Positions 35,798 through 44,001 of a DNA stretch of 64,000 nucleotides are shown one piece after another. Source of the stretch: Arcicella sp038230735 (GTDB taxonomy: Bacteria > Bacteroidota > Bacteroidia > Cytophagales > Spirosomataceae); assembly GCA_038230735.1 (NCBI GenBank), contig JBBRMR010000015.1, positions 1 through 64,000 of the forward strand, given 5' to 3'. Below the pieces are notes generated by a model that did no database searches, was not told the DNA's origin, and was given only the letters and a program-made list of their open reading frames with translations. The number at the start of each line of letters is the position of its first letter. The first letter of the stretch is position 1. Made by a program: the position numbers and the translations under genes.

Positions 35798-37498
35798 TTA
35801 TTTTTTACCCTTCAAATATTCCTCCATCTCCTTCAAACCAAACGAATTAAAGGTCATAGCACTCGTCAAACCGCCTTTTCGGGCATTTGCTACGCCATAG
35901 TGCATATCAAAATATCCATCTTTTTCGTGGGCATCGGGGTTGATGGAAAGCATCACATTTTTTTCCAATGCATACTGAATATACCGCCAATCCAAATCCA
36001 AACGATAAGGGCTGGCATTAATTTCAATCACTACGCCATTTGCCGCACAAGCATCTATGACTTTATGATAATCAATGGGATAACCCGCTCTGGATAATAA
36101 AATTCTACCCGTTGGATGTCCCAAAATAGTAGTATATTGATTTTCGATTGCCCCAATTAACCGAGACATGGCTTTTTCTTGATTCATCTTGATATTTTGG
36201 TGAATAGAAGCCACGATGTAATCAAAAGACTTCAAAATATCTTCCGAATAATCTAACGAACCATCACCCAAAATATCGGATTCTATGCCCTTCAAAATCT
36301 TAAAAGGGCGACCGACGCTTCGGCGGTCGGTCATGGAAGCATATTTTTGATTAAGTTTCTCAATTTCAGCGTGTTGCTCCCAAATTCTTTCTTCCGAAAG
36401 ACCTTTGGCGTAGGAGGCAGTTTTGGAATGATCAGCAATCCCTAAATACTCAAAACCCAACTCTCGGCAATAATCAGCCATCGCTTCAAGCGTATGTTTG
36501 CCGTCTGAATAGGTTGAATGATTATGCAAAATGCCTTTCAACGAATCCCACGTAACGAGGTCTTCAATTTTATTTTTTTCTGCCCACTCAAATTCATTTC
36601 TCCCTTCTCGCATTTCGGGGATGATATAAGGCAAATTTAAACTTGAATAAATGGCTTCGTCTGACTCAAAAAATGCTGATTTTACTCTTTTATAAATCCC
36701 ATGATTTGCCAAATGATTGGGAGACGAAGAATAGATAAACACCTGATTAACAAACTGTTGTGGAGAACAAATCAGAATTTCTACGGGTATTTCTTTCTCC
36801 TGAAAACGTCCACGCCATGCAAAAGGGGAAGATGCTTTTCCGTCCTGTTCTAAGAAAGAAAGACTATTGATTTTCTGTTGGGCTTCCGAAATATTTTCGC
36901 TTGCTACTACCAACTGAATAGATTCTACGACTTCATTTTTACGTCTCACATCGCCCACAATTTCCACTTGTTCAAAGTGTTTTTCAAGTTCATCAAACAA
37001 CATTTGAGCTAATTCTTCACCCTTCTCCATTCGCAATTTCCCCGTGTTCGACTGTGCATAAAGTATTGATTCTTTGATAGTTGCTTGAATTTTATCGCCA
37101 AATCCTTTCAGTTTTGCCACTTCACCATTTTCGCAAGCCAAAAGCAATTCACGATTATCGGTAATGCCCAATTCTTGCCAAATTACCCGAACTTTTTTGG
37201 GTCCGATGCCTTTTATTTGGAGCATTTCCAACAATCCTTCGGGGGTGCGTGAAAGCAATTCGGTAAGTTCCAGCGTGGTTCCCGTCTTACGGATTTCGTC
37301 AATTTTACCCGCAATACTTTTACCAACGCTGGGCAAACCAGCCAATTGTTCGATTGTCAGCGTCAATAAATCTTCCGTAGTTTTATCTAAGGCACGAGCG
37401 GCAAAACTCATGTTTTTGATTTTGAACTCGTTTTCATCGTGCAGTTCAAGGAGCTTAACCGATAATTCAAGAAGGGCAACAATTTCTTCGTTTGACAT
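35798..37498 (-). CDS. polX: PolX-family protein: helix-hairpin-helix and PHP domains intact, polymerase active site degenerate
   Basis: A 566-residue protein laid out like bacterial PolX: N-terminal 8-kDa domain, two HhH DNA-binding motifs (GLPSVGKSIAGKI, IKGIGPKKVRVIW), palm/fingers (about 150-310) and C-terminal PHP domain (325-560). In the palm the usual GDxD is replaced by E192-S-I-Q195 and the GSxRRG motif by GDVRRK; the third Asp is E240. So the metal-binding carboxylates of the polymerase look lost. PHP motifs remain: HNHSTYSDG, ADHSK, GIESDI, HPTGR, NPDAH. The family works in base-excision repair; this one is likely a 3'-5' exonuclease/AP nuclease. An in-frame palindrome encodes TDRRSVGR (390-397). 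Confidence 0.92.
   Translation of the reverse strand: MSNEEIVALLELSVKLLELHDENEFKIKNMSFAARALDKTTEDLLTLTIEQLAGLPSVGKSIAGKIDEIRKTGTTLELTELLSRTPEGLLEMLQIKGIGPKKVRVIWQELGITDNRELLLACENGEVAKLKGFGDKIQATIKESILYAQSNTGKLRMEKGEELAQMLFDELEKHFEQVEIVGDVRRKNEVVESIQLVVASENISEAQQKINSLSFLEQDGKASSPFAWRGRFQEKEIPVEILICSPQQFVNQVFIYSSSPNHLANHGIYKRVKSAFFESDEAIYSSLNLPYIIPEMREGRNEFEWAEKNKIEDLVTWDSLKGILHNHSTYSDGKHTLEAMADYCRELGFEYLGIADHSKTASYAKGLSEERIWEQHAEIEKLNQKYASMTDRRSVGRPFKILKGIESDILGDGSLDYSEDILKSFDYIVASIHQNIKMNQEKAMSRLIGAIENQYTTILGHPTGRILLSRAGYPIDYHKVIDACAANGVVIEINASPYRLDLDWRYIQYALEKNVMLSINPDAHEKDGYFDMHYGVANARKGGLTSAMTFNSFGLKEMEEYLKGKK
36310..36332. repeat. In-frame palindromic insert inside polX
   Basis: A 23-nt GC-rich palindrome: arms GACCGAC and GTCGGTC around a GC-TTCG-GC stem-loop with one extra G. 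It lies in the AT-rich polX gene and encodes residues T390 to R397 in a surface segment of the PHP domain where relatives have a shorter loop. Confidence 0.75.
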
Positions 37499-37559
37499 GG
37501 AGGGATTGGAAATTAAAATTGAAGAACAAATTTCAGTTAAATTGAATTCTTTTCATTCT

Positions 37560-37595
37560 TTTTTCTTAAATTTAACCATAAAAATTTAAGAAAAA
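37560..37595. promoter_or_regulatory. Perfect inverted repeat upstream of the antitoxin gene, candidate operator
   Basis: Arms 37560-37573 and 37582-37595 are perfect 14-nt reverse complements (TTTTTCTTAAATTT and its complement), centred 56 nt before the antitoxin ATG at 37634. Toxin-antitoxin operons are commonly autoregulated through such palindromes; it could also be a simple AT-rich hairpin. Confidence 0.45.
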
Positions 37596-37633
37596 TAGAA
37601 ATTTTAGAACAGAAAAAAAATAAATTTCATCAG

Positions 37634-37837
37634 ATGATAAATGCAATTGATGATGAAATGGAATTAGATTTTTTAGTAAATGCTTTTGAAAAGTATGAAA
37701 CTCAAAAAAATGGTAATTTGTGGGATAGCTTAACAAATAACCAAAAGCAGGGTGTCCTATTGGCTGATGTTGAAAGCAATAATGAGGGTGATTTAATTGA
37801 TTTTGAAGATTTCAAGAAAACATGGCTTACAAAATAA
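37634..37837 (+). CDS. Putative antitoxin of a ParE-type pair
   Basis: A 67-residue acidic protein (MINAIDDEMELDFL, then LTNNQKQGVLLADVESNNEGDLIDFEDF) typical in size and charge of antitoxins that precede RelE/ParE-like toxins in Bacteroidota. There is no clear DNA-binding motif. It overlaps the following toxin reading frame: a plausible toxin ATG lies at 37822-37824 within its last codons, and its stop is at 37835-37837. A 14-nt inverted repeat at 37560-37595 could be the operator. Confidence 0.65.
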   Translation: MINAIDDEMELDFLVNAFEKYETQKNGNLWDSLTNNQKQGVLLADVESNNEGDLIDFEDFKKTWLTK

Positions 37838-38177
37838 AATATCAAAACGAGCCTATCAAAATTTAGAAGATATAATTTCATACATTGAAAGCAATTTTGG
37901 AGAAGTTGTAAAGGATGACTTTAGAATAAAAATTGTTGATACAATTTCTTTATTACAAGAATTCCCTTTACTCGGTAGTGTTCAAAATCGAGAAAAAGAA
38001 ATTCGTGGCTTTGTCATACACAAATTCATAAAAGTCTTCTATAAGTTTCAGAATCATAAGGTTACAATTCTTAGTTTCTTTGATAATAGACAGAAACCTT
38101 ATAAAATTATCAGGGCGACCCCATCTGAATTTGGATTGGTAAACATCGCAATCCAAATTCAGATAGTGTCGCCCTGA
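37822..38177 (+). pseudogene. RelE/ParE-family toxin, apparently frameshifted near its start
   Basis: The family part reads ISKRAYQNLEDIISYIESNFG to SFFDNRQKPYKI, a clear ParE-like toxin. The expected ATG at 37822 (MAYKIK..) overlaps the antitoxin end, as is usual, but it is out of frame: it runs into a stop at 37864-37866. Adding one base in the A-rich run 37831-37839 would join ATG and toxin frame and give MAYKIKISKRAY, which matches the family. Without that, only a TTG at 37797, inside the antitoxin gene, would open the frame. The last residues (from RATPSEFG) and the stop derive from a palindromic element, so the C-terminus is also altered. Confidence 0.65.
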
Positions 38178-38179
38178 TA
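38108..38179. repeat. Dispersed inverted-repeat element, TCTGAATTTGGATT family, copy 3, with different outer arms
   Basis: Outer arms TATCAGGGCGAC (38108-38119) and its complement (38168-38179), inner arms 38122-38138 and 38149-38165 with the TCTGAATTTGGATT core shared with 2237 and 6455. Total 72 nt. It ends the toxin frame and lies between convergent genes. Confidence 0.82.
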
Positions 38180-38182
38180 AAA

Positions 38183-38689
38183 CTATTGAGCTTCCTCAAC
38201 CACTTCCTTCTCCGCCAACACCTCAGCCAAAGGCTTGAAATTACCTTTCTTCAACATTTCGTTTTCGGGAACGTAAGGGCAAACTTCCAAAATAGCCGTG
38301 ATATTGATGTCCGTAATCAAGTAATCATTCAGATTTCCTAAGTTTTTTACCAATGCTTCATACGCATCTTTGGGGTTTTCAGCATTGATTAACATCATGT
38401 GCGGTACTTTCTTTTCCTTCTGGGTTTTTTCATCAAAAGAAATGTACTGAACCTTGGCTTTATACCAAATTTCTGAACCATTTTCTTCAAAAAACACTTC
38501 AGTTAATTTCATTTTTGCCAAGCTAACTAATTGAAATTCAGGCGTATTACTTGCCACAATTTCAAACATTCTTGCTTCTGCCTCGGTGTATGAAACGGCA
38601 TCAACTAAATATGCCTCACTAATTGACTTTAAAGAACCAGCTTCGTCTTCACGCTGAAATTTTATTTTACTTAAATACCAAGTTGCCAT
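38183..38689 (-). CDS. DUF4494 protein
   Basis: A 168-residue soluble protein typical of Bacteroidota. It begins MATWYLSKIKFQREDE, has EAYLVDAVSYTEAEARMFE, then EIWYKAKVQYISFDEKTQKEKKVPHMML, and a C-terminal Glu-rich tail. The family is small, mostly beta with one helix, and has no known function. It is the sole gene on the minus strand here, divergent from the 38807 membrane gene and convergent with the toxin gene. Confidence 0.88.
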   Translation of the reverse strand: MATWYLSKIKFQREDEAGSLKSISEAYLVDAVSYTEAEARMFEIVASNTPEFQLVSLAKMKLTEVFFEENGSEIWYKAKVQYISFDEKTQKEKKVPHMMLINAENPKDAYEALVKNLGNLNDYLITDINITAILEVCPYVPENEMLKKGNFKPLAEVLAEKEVVEEAQ

Positions 38690-38806
38690 TTATTTTTCGA
38701 TTTTTTTACAAAACTATTAAGAATGATTAGGAAAACAATCCACAAAATGGAAATGATGCAACGATTTTTTGATAAATTGCATCTACTATTCAAAATCATC
38801 AAAATC

Positions 38807-40039
38807 ATGGCTTCAACAACAACTTTACCGCAAAATTTAACCTTAGAAAAGAATACTACTTCTTTCAAAACGCTCCTCTTGGGAATTCCTTTTCACCTCT
38901 ATATCGTATCTATATGTTCGGCATCGGTAATTATTGGCGTTTTGTGGGATATTTCTTGGCACATGACCATCGGGCGAGATGGACTTTTCTCGGCTCCACA
39001 TAATGCTATTTATTTGGGTGCAGCTTTGGCGGGACTCATTTCGGGCTATCAAGTTTTGAAAACTTCCTTTTTCGGAACGTTGGAAGAGAAGGGTAAAATG
39101 GTCAATTTTTGGGGAATATTTTACAGCTCTTTGGGCGGAATGTTTTGCATCTGGGGAGGCTTCGCTGCGGGTACATCCGCACCTTTTGACGACTGGTGGC
39201 ATAATACTTACGGATTGGACGTAAAGATATTTTCACCTCCTCATGCGGTGTTGGCATTTGGTTTAATTTCCATTCAAATCGGAGCAATGATTTCTGTTTT
39301 GGCTACTTTAAATCAGAACGAAAAAATATCATATCTATCTGATAGTCAGAATATTGAAAGGAGAAATCGTTTAAGAAACATCTTCGTTTTTACGGCAGGA
39401 ATGGTCGTACTTACCGCCTTTACTTTCTGTACTGAATTCATGGGTAGATGGGCAATGCACCGAATGTCTTTCTATCAAATCGGAGCGGGTTTTGTACCAC
39501 TTTTTGTGCTTGCTTTTGCTCGTGCAAGTAATGTAAAATGGGGAGCTACTTACATTGCAATTATCTATATGGTCAGCCTTTGGGTGATAAATACAACCCT
39601 CAGAATGTTCCCCGCCGAACCACTTTTAGGACCAATCGCCAATCATGTAACTTTTTTCCAAACAACAGGCTTTCCGATTTTATTACTTTTCCCCGCCTTA
39701 GTTTTTGATTATTTGAGAGATAAATTTTCAACTAAAAACGATTGGATTCAGGCAGTTATTTTGGGCGTAACTTTTGTCTTTGTATTTTTTATAATTCAAT
39801 GGAATGCAGGTTCATTTTTACATGAATCTCCTTTGGCTCGCAACTGGTTTTTCCATTCTGATTCATGGGCATATAACAACGACCCCAATATTGATTTTCG
39901 CTATCATTACAGAGGATATGGAACACCAAAAACTGCCTACGAATGGGCTGTGGGCTTTTTGGTAGCAATTGTTTTAGGGATTATTTCTTCAAGAATTGGA
40001 TTACTTTGGGGGAATTGGATGCGGAAGGTGCAACGGTAA
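38807..40039 (+). CDS. Ten-helix membrane protein with conserved His/Asp/Trp motifs, function unknown
   Basis: A 410-residue protein with about 10 hydrophobic segments. Conserved-looking polar motifs lie inside or at the ends of segments: WDISWHMTIGRDGLFSAPH near residue 45, APFDDWWHNTYGLDVKIFSPPH near residue 125, and a C-terminal loop DPNIDFRYHYRGYG. Such buried His/Trp/Asp patterns are common in metal- or haem-handling or quinol-linked membrane proteins, but no family is named. ATG 38807 (MASTTTLP) is chosen over in-frame starts upstream. It begins a same-strand cluster with 40067-40876 and 40953-42566. Confidence 0.7.
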   Translation: MASTTTLPQNLTLEKNTTSFKTLLLGIPFHLYIVSICSASVIIGVLWDISWHMTIGRDGLFSAPHNAIYLGAALAGLISGYQVLKTSFFGTLEEKGKMVNFWGIFYSSLGGMFCIWGGFAAGTSAPFDDWWHNTYGLDVKIFSPPHAVLAFGLISIQIGAMISVLATLNQNEKISYLSDSQNIERRNRLRNIFVFTAGMVVLTAFTFCTEFMGRWAMHRMSFYQIGAGFVPLFVLAFARASNVKWGATYIAIIYMVSLWVINTTLRMFPAEPLLGPIANHVTFFQTTGFPILLLFPALVFDYLRDKFSTKNDWIQAVILGVTFVFVFFIIQWNAGSFLHESPLARNWFFHSDSWAYNNDPNIDFRYHYRGYGTPKTAYEWAVGFLVAIVLGIISSRIGLLWGNWMRKVQR

Positions 40040-40066
40040 GTTTTATAAAATTAATTGTCAAAATAT

Positions 40067-40876
40067 ATGGAAGTTTCCTTAGAAAATGATGATGCTGAAT
40101 TGCCATTACAGAATGAGAAAACCTCAAATTCAGTAATTGAAAAAGAGCCTATTTTCCCAATGCAATTTGACTTTAAAAAAAGCTTTAAAGATTATGTTTT
40201 TGAATTCATATTGCCTTTTCTGGCAGTTATGGCGGCTTTTTTACTGAATAATGTTAAAGAAGATTATGCCGAAAAGCAATTAGAAAAGCAGTACATGACT
40301 TCTATCATTTCTGACCTCAATGATGATATTAAAATGGCTGACTCTCAGGTAGAATTTCATACCTTGAAAATTGCTCAAATGGATAGTTTGTTGGATTTTT
40401 TTGAGAAACCGATTGATGTAAAAGATATCGAGAAAGTAAATTATTTAGGAAAGTTAGCCACAAGAAGTGTCCAATTTTATTGTAACGAAGTAACAATTGA
40501 GCAAATGAAAAATTCGGCATCTTTTCGATTAATCAGAAATCAACGTGCTACTGCCGCAATAATTGATTATTACGAAAGCGTTAATGTCATTAAATTGGTT
40601 GAAGGTCGGGAAATAAATGAAGAAGAATATTTCAAACAAGTAGCGGTTAAAATATTCGACCCATTTGCCGTGAGGTACTTTTTTAGGGCTGGCAGAATGA
40701 ACCAAACCCATAAAAAGAGTTTGCCCATTGTCAATAATACTCAGTTGATTCGTGAAGCCGCTGGCTATTTACAGTATTTGAATGGTTCACGAAACAGACT
40801 TATTTTTTTGAAACATAACTTAGAAAAGGATGCATCTCGCTTAATAGAACTCTTAAAAAAAGAATATGATTTGTGA
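40067..40876 (+). CDS. Membrane-anchored protein (DUF6090-like)
   Basis: A 269-residue protein with an acidic N-terminal 45 residues, one membrane segment (FILPFLAVMAAFLLNN, about 55-72), then a helical domain beginning VKEDYAEKQLEKQYMTSIISDLNDDIK. This layout, with LNNVKE..E..YL..I..DL, fits the DUF6090-type family of Bacteroidota. Function unknown. The ATG at 40067 is chosen; a TTG four codons upstream is possible. It follows the ten-helix protein by 27 nt and precedes the copper-like exported protein by 76 nt, so the three genes are likely one operon. Confidence 0.68.
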   Translation: MEVSLENDDAELPLQNEKTSNSVIEKEPIFPMQFDFKKSFKDYVFEFILPFLAVMAAFLLNNVKEDYAEKQLEKQYMTSIISDLNDDIKMADSQVEFHTLKIAQMDSLLDFFEKPIDVKDIEKVNYLGKLATRSVQFYCNEVTIEQMKNSASFRLIRNQRATAAIIDYYESVNVIKLVEGREINEEEYFKQVAVKIFDPFAVRYFFRAGRMNQTHKKSLPIVNNTQLIREAAGYLQYLNGSRNRLIFLKHNLEKDASRLIELLKKEYDL

Positions 40877-40952
40877 AAAACATTACCTTTCGTGATGATT
40901 AGTAAGGATTTTATACATTAATTTGACAAAAAATTTAAAAATCTAAATAACC

Positions 40953-42566
40953 TTGAAAACCACAATAACCTCCATATTACTAATATTTTTCATCTTCGCA
41001 ACCCCTACCCAAGCTCACGTAGGAAGTGCAGGGGTAGTGTTCGAAGGGCAAGCGGGTAAATACGCCTTGCAAGTATATGTGCAACCGCCCGATGTTATTC
41101 CTGGCACTGCCAAAGTTACCGTTATTGCCGATGGTGCAGATATTACTCACGTTGGTATTTCACCAATTTATTTCTGGTTTGGCGATGAAGGTACGCCCCG
41201 TTCAGACGAAGCATTGCCCATAAAAGGCGAAACCAATCGTTTTGAAGGACAAATTTGGTTGATGAATTCGGGAGCAACGAGCGTTCAGGTTGAAATTGAG
41301 GGTGCAAGGGGCAAAGGAAAATTGATTGTACCAGTTTCAGCTACTTCCACCGCCAGGCGAACTATGCCCGCAGGTTTAGGTTGGATTTTGGCGGCTTTGG
41401 GCATATTCCTCATTGGCGTTTTAACCACCATTTTTGGAGCAAGCGTAAGCGATAGTTTGCAACCCGTTGGTGAAAAAACTACGGCTAAAACCATTCGTAA
41501 AAGAGTAACTGGCTCGCTCGTTGGAGCAAGTTTTTGTGGGTTATTCCTCTTTGGGGGCAATAAATGGTGGACTTCTGAAACGGAAGCATACAAGAGAAAT
41601 ATGTTCAAACCCTATACTTCAACCACCAAAATTATTGACCAAAATATTCTAAAATTAACGATTGATAGTAATTCTGTAAGCACCCGATGGCTAAGTTACG
41701 CCATTCCCGACCACGGAAAATTGATGCACTTATTTTTGGTAAGAAAAGGCACAATGGACGCTTTTGCCCATTTGCATCCCGTGCGTATTGATACCTTGAA
41801 TTATGAAGCCACTCTGCCCGATTTACCAGCTGGAAAATACCTTGTTTTTGCCGATATTATGCGTTTTAATGGCTTTCAATACACTATTTCAGATTCTGTT
41901 GAAATTAAAACATCCCTTAGAAATACGTCCAACACCGCTAAAATTGGCGACCCCGATGATACTTATGTTATCACCAATCCCATCAATGCTAAAAGTCCAA
42001 ATCTACCCGACCAAACCATTACTATTTGCGGAACGCCTGGGGTAAAAACCAAATTACAAGACGGTTCAAGTATTGTTTGGGAAGCAAAACCCAATAAACC
42101 ATTATTGGCAGGAGAAGTATATGATTTGAAGTTTTCGGTGCTTTCGCCCGATGGGAAAGAGGCAAGTTTGCAACCCTATTTGGGCATGATGGGACACGCT
42201 GCCATCGTGAAAGATGATGGTTCAGTTTATATCCACTTGCATCCAACGGGTACGGTTTCCAGTACCGCCGTAACCATTATGGAAAAAAGAATTGGAGAAA
42301 ATACGCCCAAACCCTTTCTCTTACCAACCAATATTTTCAAAGATAGCGTTGACAAAGTATTGGCGACAATCCAGACGATGGGCGAAGCAGATAGAGATAA
42401 ATTCTTGATGCCCAATATGATTCATCAAACCATGCAAAAAGGGCATCATGGCAATATGGTGAGTTTCCCGTATGTGTTTCCAGCGACAGGAGATTATCGG
42501 ATTTGGTTACAAATTAAGCGAAATGGAAAGGTATTAACGGGGGCTTTTGAGGCGAAAGTTCTCTAA
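40953..42566 (+). CDS. Exported His-rich membrane protein with two repeated HLHP modules
   Basis: A 537-residue protein with a signal peptide (SILLIFFIFATPTQAHVG) whose mature N-terminus is AHVGSAG. A beta-sandwich (about 25-130) is followed by two membrane segments (near 145 and 185), then a periplasmic part with two modules, each with a G-H/M-rich strand and HLHP: PDHGKLMHLFLVR..FAHLHP and MMGHAAIV..YIHLHP. Such Met/His patterns suggest binding of copper or another metal, but this is inference. The only possible start is TTG at 40953: an in-frame stop lies three codons upstream and no ATG fits. Third gene of the 38807 cluster. Confidence 0.72.
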   Translation: MKTTITSILLIFFIFATPTQAHVGSAGVVFEGQAGKYALQVYVQPPDVIPGTAKVTVIADGADITHVGISPIYFWFGDEGTPRSDEALPIKGETNRFEGQIWLMNSGATSVQVEIEGARGKGKLIVPVSATSTARRTMPAGLGWILAALGIFLIGVLTTIFGASVSDSLQPVGEKTTAKTIRKRVTGSLVGASFCGLFLFGGNKWWTSETEAYKRNMFKPYTSTTKIIDQNILKLTIDSNSVSTRWLSYAIPDHGKLMHLFLVRKGTMDAFAHLHPVRIDTLNYEATLPDLPAGKYLVFADIMRFNGFQYTISDSVEIKTSLRNTSNTAKIGDPDDTYVITNPINAKSPNLPDQTITICGTPGVKTKLQDGSSIVWEAKPNKPLLAGEVYDLKFSVLSPDGKEASLQPYLGMMGHAAIVKDDGSVYIHLHPTGTVSSTAVTIMEKRIGENTPKPFLLPTNIFKDSVDKVLATIQTMGEADRDKFLMPNMIHQTMQKGHHGNMVSFPYVFPATGDYRIWLQIKRNGKVLTGAFEAKVL

Positions 42567-43486
42567 CGCCTATTATCATCATCATCCATCATACTCAAAT
42601 AACTGGCGTAACGGCTTTCGGCAATATCTCCTTCCTTAACTGCTTCAATTACCGCACATTTGGGTTCGTTGAGGTGTTTGCAATTATGATATTTGCATTG
42701 ATTAAGTAATTTTCTCATCTCTGGAAAAAAGTGAGAAACTTCTGATTTTTCAATATCAATTAATCCTAATTCCTTAATGCCTGGGGTATCAATAATGTAC
42801 GCATTTTCGTATATTTCAAACATGGTGGCAAAAGTTGTCGTGTGTACGCCTTTATTCGCAAAGGTTGAAATTTCTAAGGTTTTTAAGTCCAAATCAGGAG
42901 CAATTTGGTTGACCAACGTTGATTTTCCTACGCCCGAATGACCTGAAACTAAGGAGATTTTATCCTTCAAAATGCCATTAAACTCTTGAATACCAGCTTG
43001 ATTAACGGCGGAAGTAAACAAACATGGATAACCGATGTCTTCGTACATTATCCGCAAATCAAGCAAATATTCCATCTCCTCTTCTGACAGCAAATCTATT
43101 TTATTGAAAACGATGGTTGTGGGAATCCTAAATGACTCTGCCGAAACCAAAAATCTATCAATAAATCCCAAGGAAGTTCTGGGATAATTAAGGGTAACAA
43201 TCACAACGGCTTGGTCGAGATTTGCCGCTAAAATATGTCCATGAGTCGTTTTATGAACCGATTGGCGAATAATATAATTTTCTCGTTGCTCTATTTCAAA
43301 GATATTACCCGTATTCTCAATTTTATCCTCAATGTCAAATACGACTCTGTCCCCAACCGCAATGGGGTTGGAGGTTTTGAGTCCCTTTATTTTAAATTTT
43401 CCCCTCAAACGGCATTTCCAGACGTGCCTATTTTCATCAAGCACCTCATACCACGAACCCGTTGATCGCATCACTAATCCTTTCAT
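42563..43486 (-). CDS. rsgA: Ribosome small-subunit GTPase RsgA
   Basis: A 307-residue circularly permuted GTPase that checks 30S maturation. N-terminal OB-fold (CRLRGKFKIKG), G4 FNKIDL, G5 SAVN, P-loop GHSGVGKSTLVNQ, G3 DTPGIKELG, and C-terminal zinc motif CKYHNCKHLNEPKC. The order G4-G5-G1-G3 confirms circular permutation. It overlaps the end of the 40953 gene by 4 nt in convergent direction, so no room is left for a terminator. Confidence 0.96.
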   Translation of the reverse strand: MKGLVMRSTGSWYEVLDENRHVWKCRLRGKFKIKGLKTSNPIAVGDRVVFDIEDKIENTGNIFEIEQRENYIIRQSVHKTTHGHILAANLDQAVVIVTLNYPRTSLGFIDRFLVSAESFRIPTTIVFNKIDLLSEEEMEYLLDLRIMYEDIGYPCLFTSAVNQAGIQEFNGILKDKISLVSGHSGVGKSTLVNQIAPDLDLKTLEISTFANKGVHTTTFATMFEIYENAYIIDTPGIKELGLIDIEKSEVSHFFPEMRKLLNQCKYHNCKHLNEPKCAVIEAVKEGDIAESRYASYLSMMDDDDNRR

Positions 43487-44001
43487 TTTTTTAATTTAAA
43501 ATTTGAAAATGTTGTACTAATTTGAAAATTTCAGTACGCATTATTTCGCCGATAAATACACAATTTTGGGGGTGAATCATTTTCAAATTATCTCATTTTC
43601 AAATTATTTTATAAACTTTAATCCATTTTACTTGTAGAAATAAAGAATAATTACTTTTTTTACGTTGAAATCGGTATTTATATGCCGCAAACGTTCCTTG
43701 CTTTTTGAATATGATGTATTTTTATAGCATCGAAAGATTCTGTCAGTAATTGTGTTGTGTTACTCTGTTACACACGAAGGGGTTTGGTTCAACAACATTA
43801 TTCCCAAAATTACTGACATGACACTACGACGGACCGCCATCCGAGCGTGGTATAAGGGGCGTAATACCGCCATGTTACGTCCCTATTTTTGATGAAAAAT
43901 CCACTAATGTTAAAATCGTGTATTGTGGGGTGGGGCGGTACACTGCTCCACAAGGAAACAGTTATCAATTAATAGTTACCAGTAGATTAAAGAGTCAAAT
44001 C
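43487..44001. other. 515-nt intergenic region: word-type inverted repeat plus a structured, GC-richer segment
   Basis: Near rsgA, two ATTTGAAAAT words (43501-43529) face two complementary words (43578-43606). Further on, 43741-43960 is less AT-rich and full of pairings: 11-bp stem 43741-43751/43808-43818 (TGTCAGTAATT), GGTAT..ATACC near 43849-43869, and a GTGGGGC..GCTCCAC hairpin near 43930-43951. No open reading frame of note is present. It may be an untranslated RNA gene or a decayed mobile element; it is not a tmRNA, RNase P RNA or SRP RNA by eye. Confidence 0.5.

Noticed and set aside
43741..43960. tmRNA, RNase P RNA or SRP RNA
   Set aside because: Hallmark sequences of these RNAs were not found on either strand.
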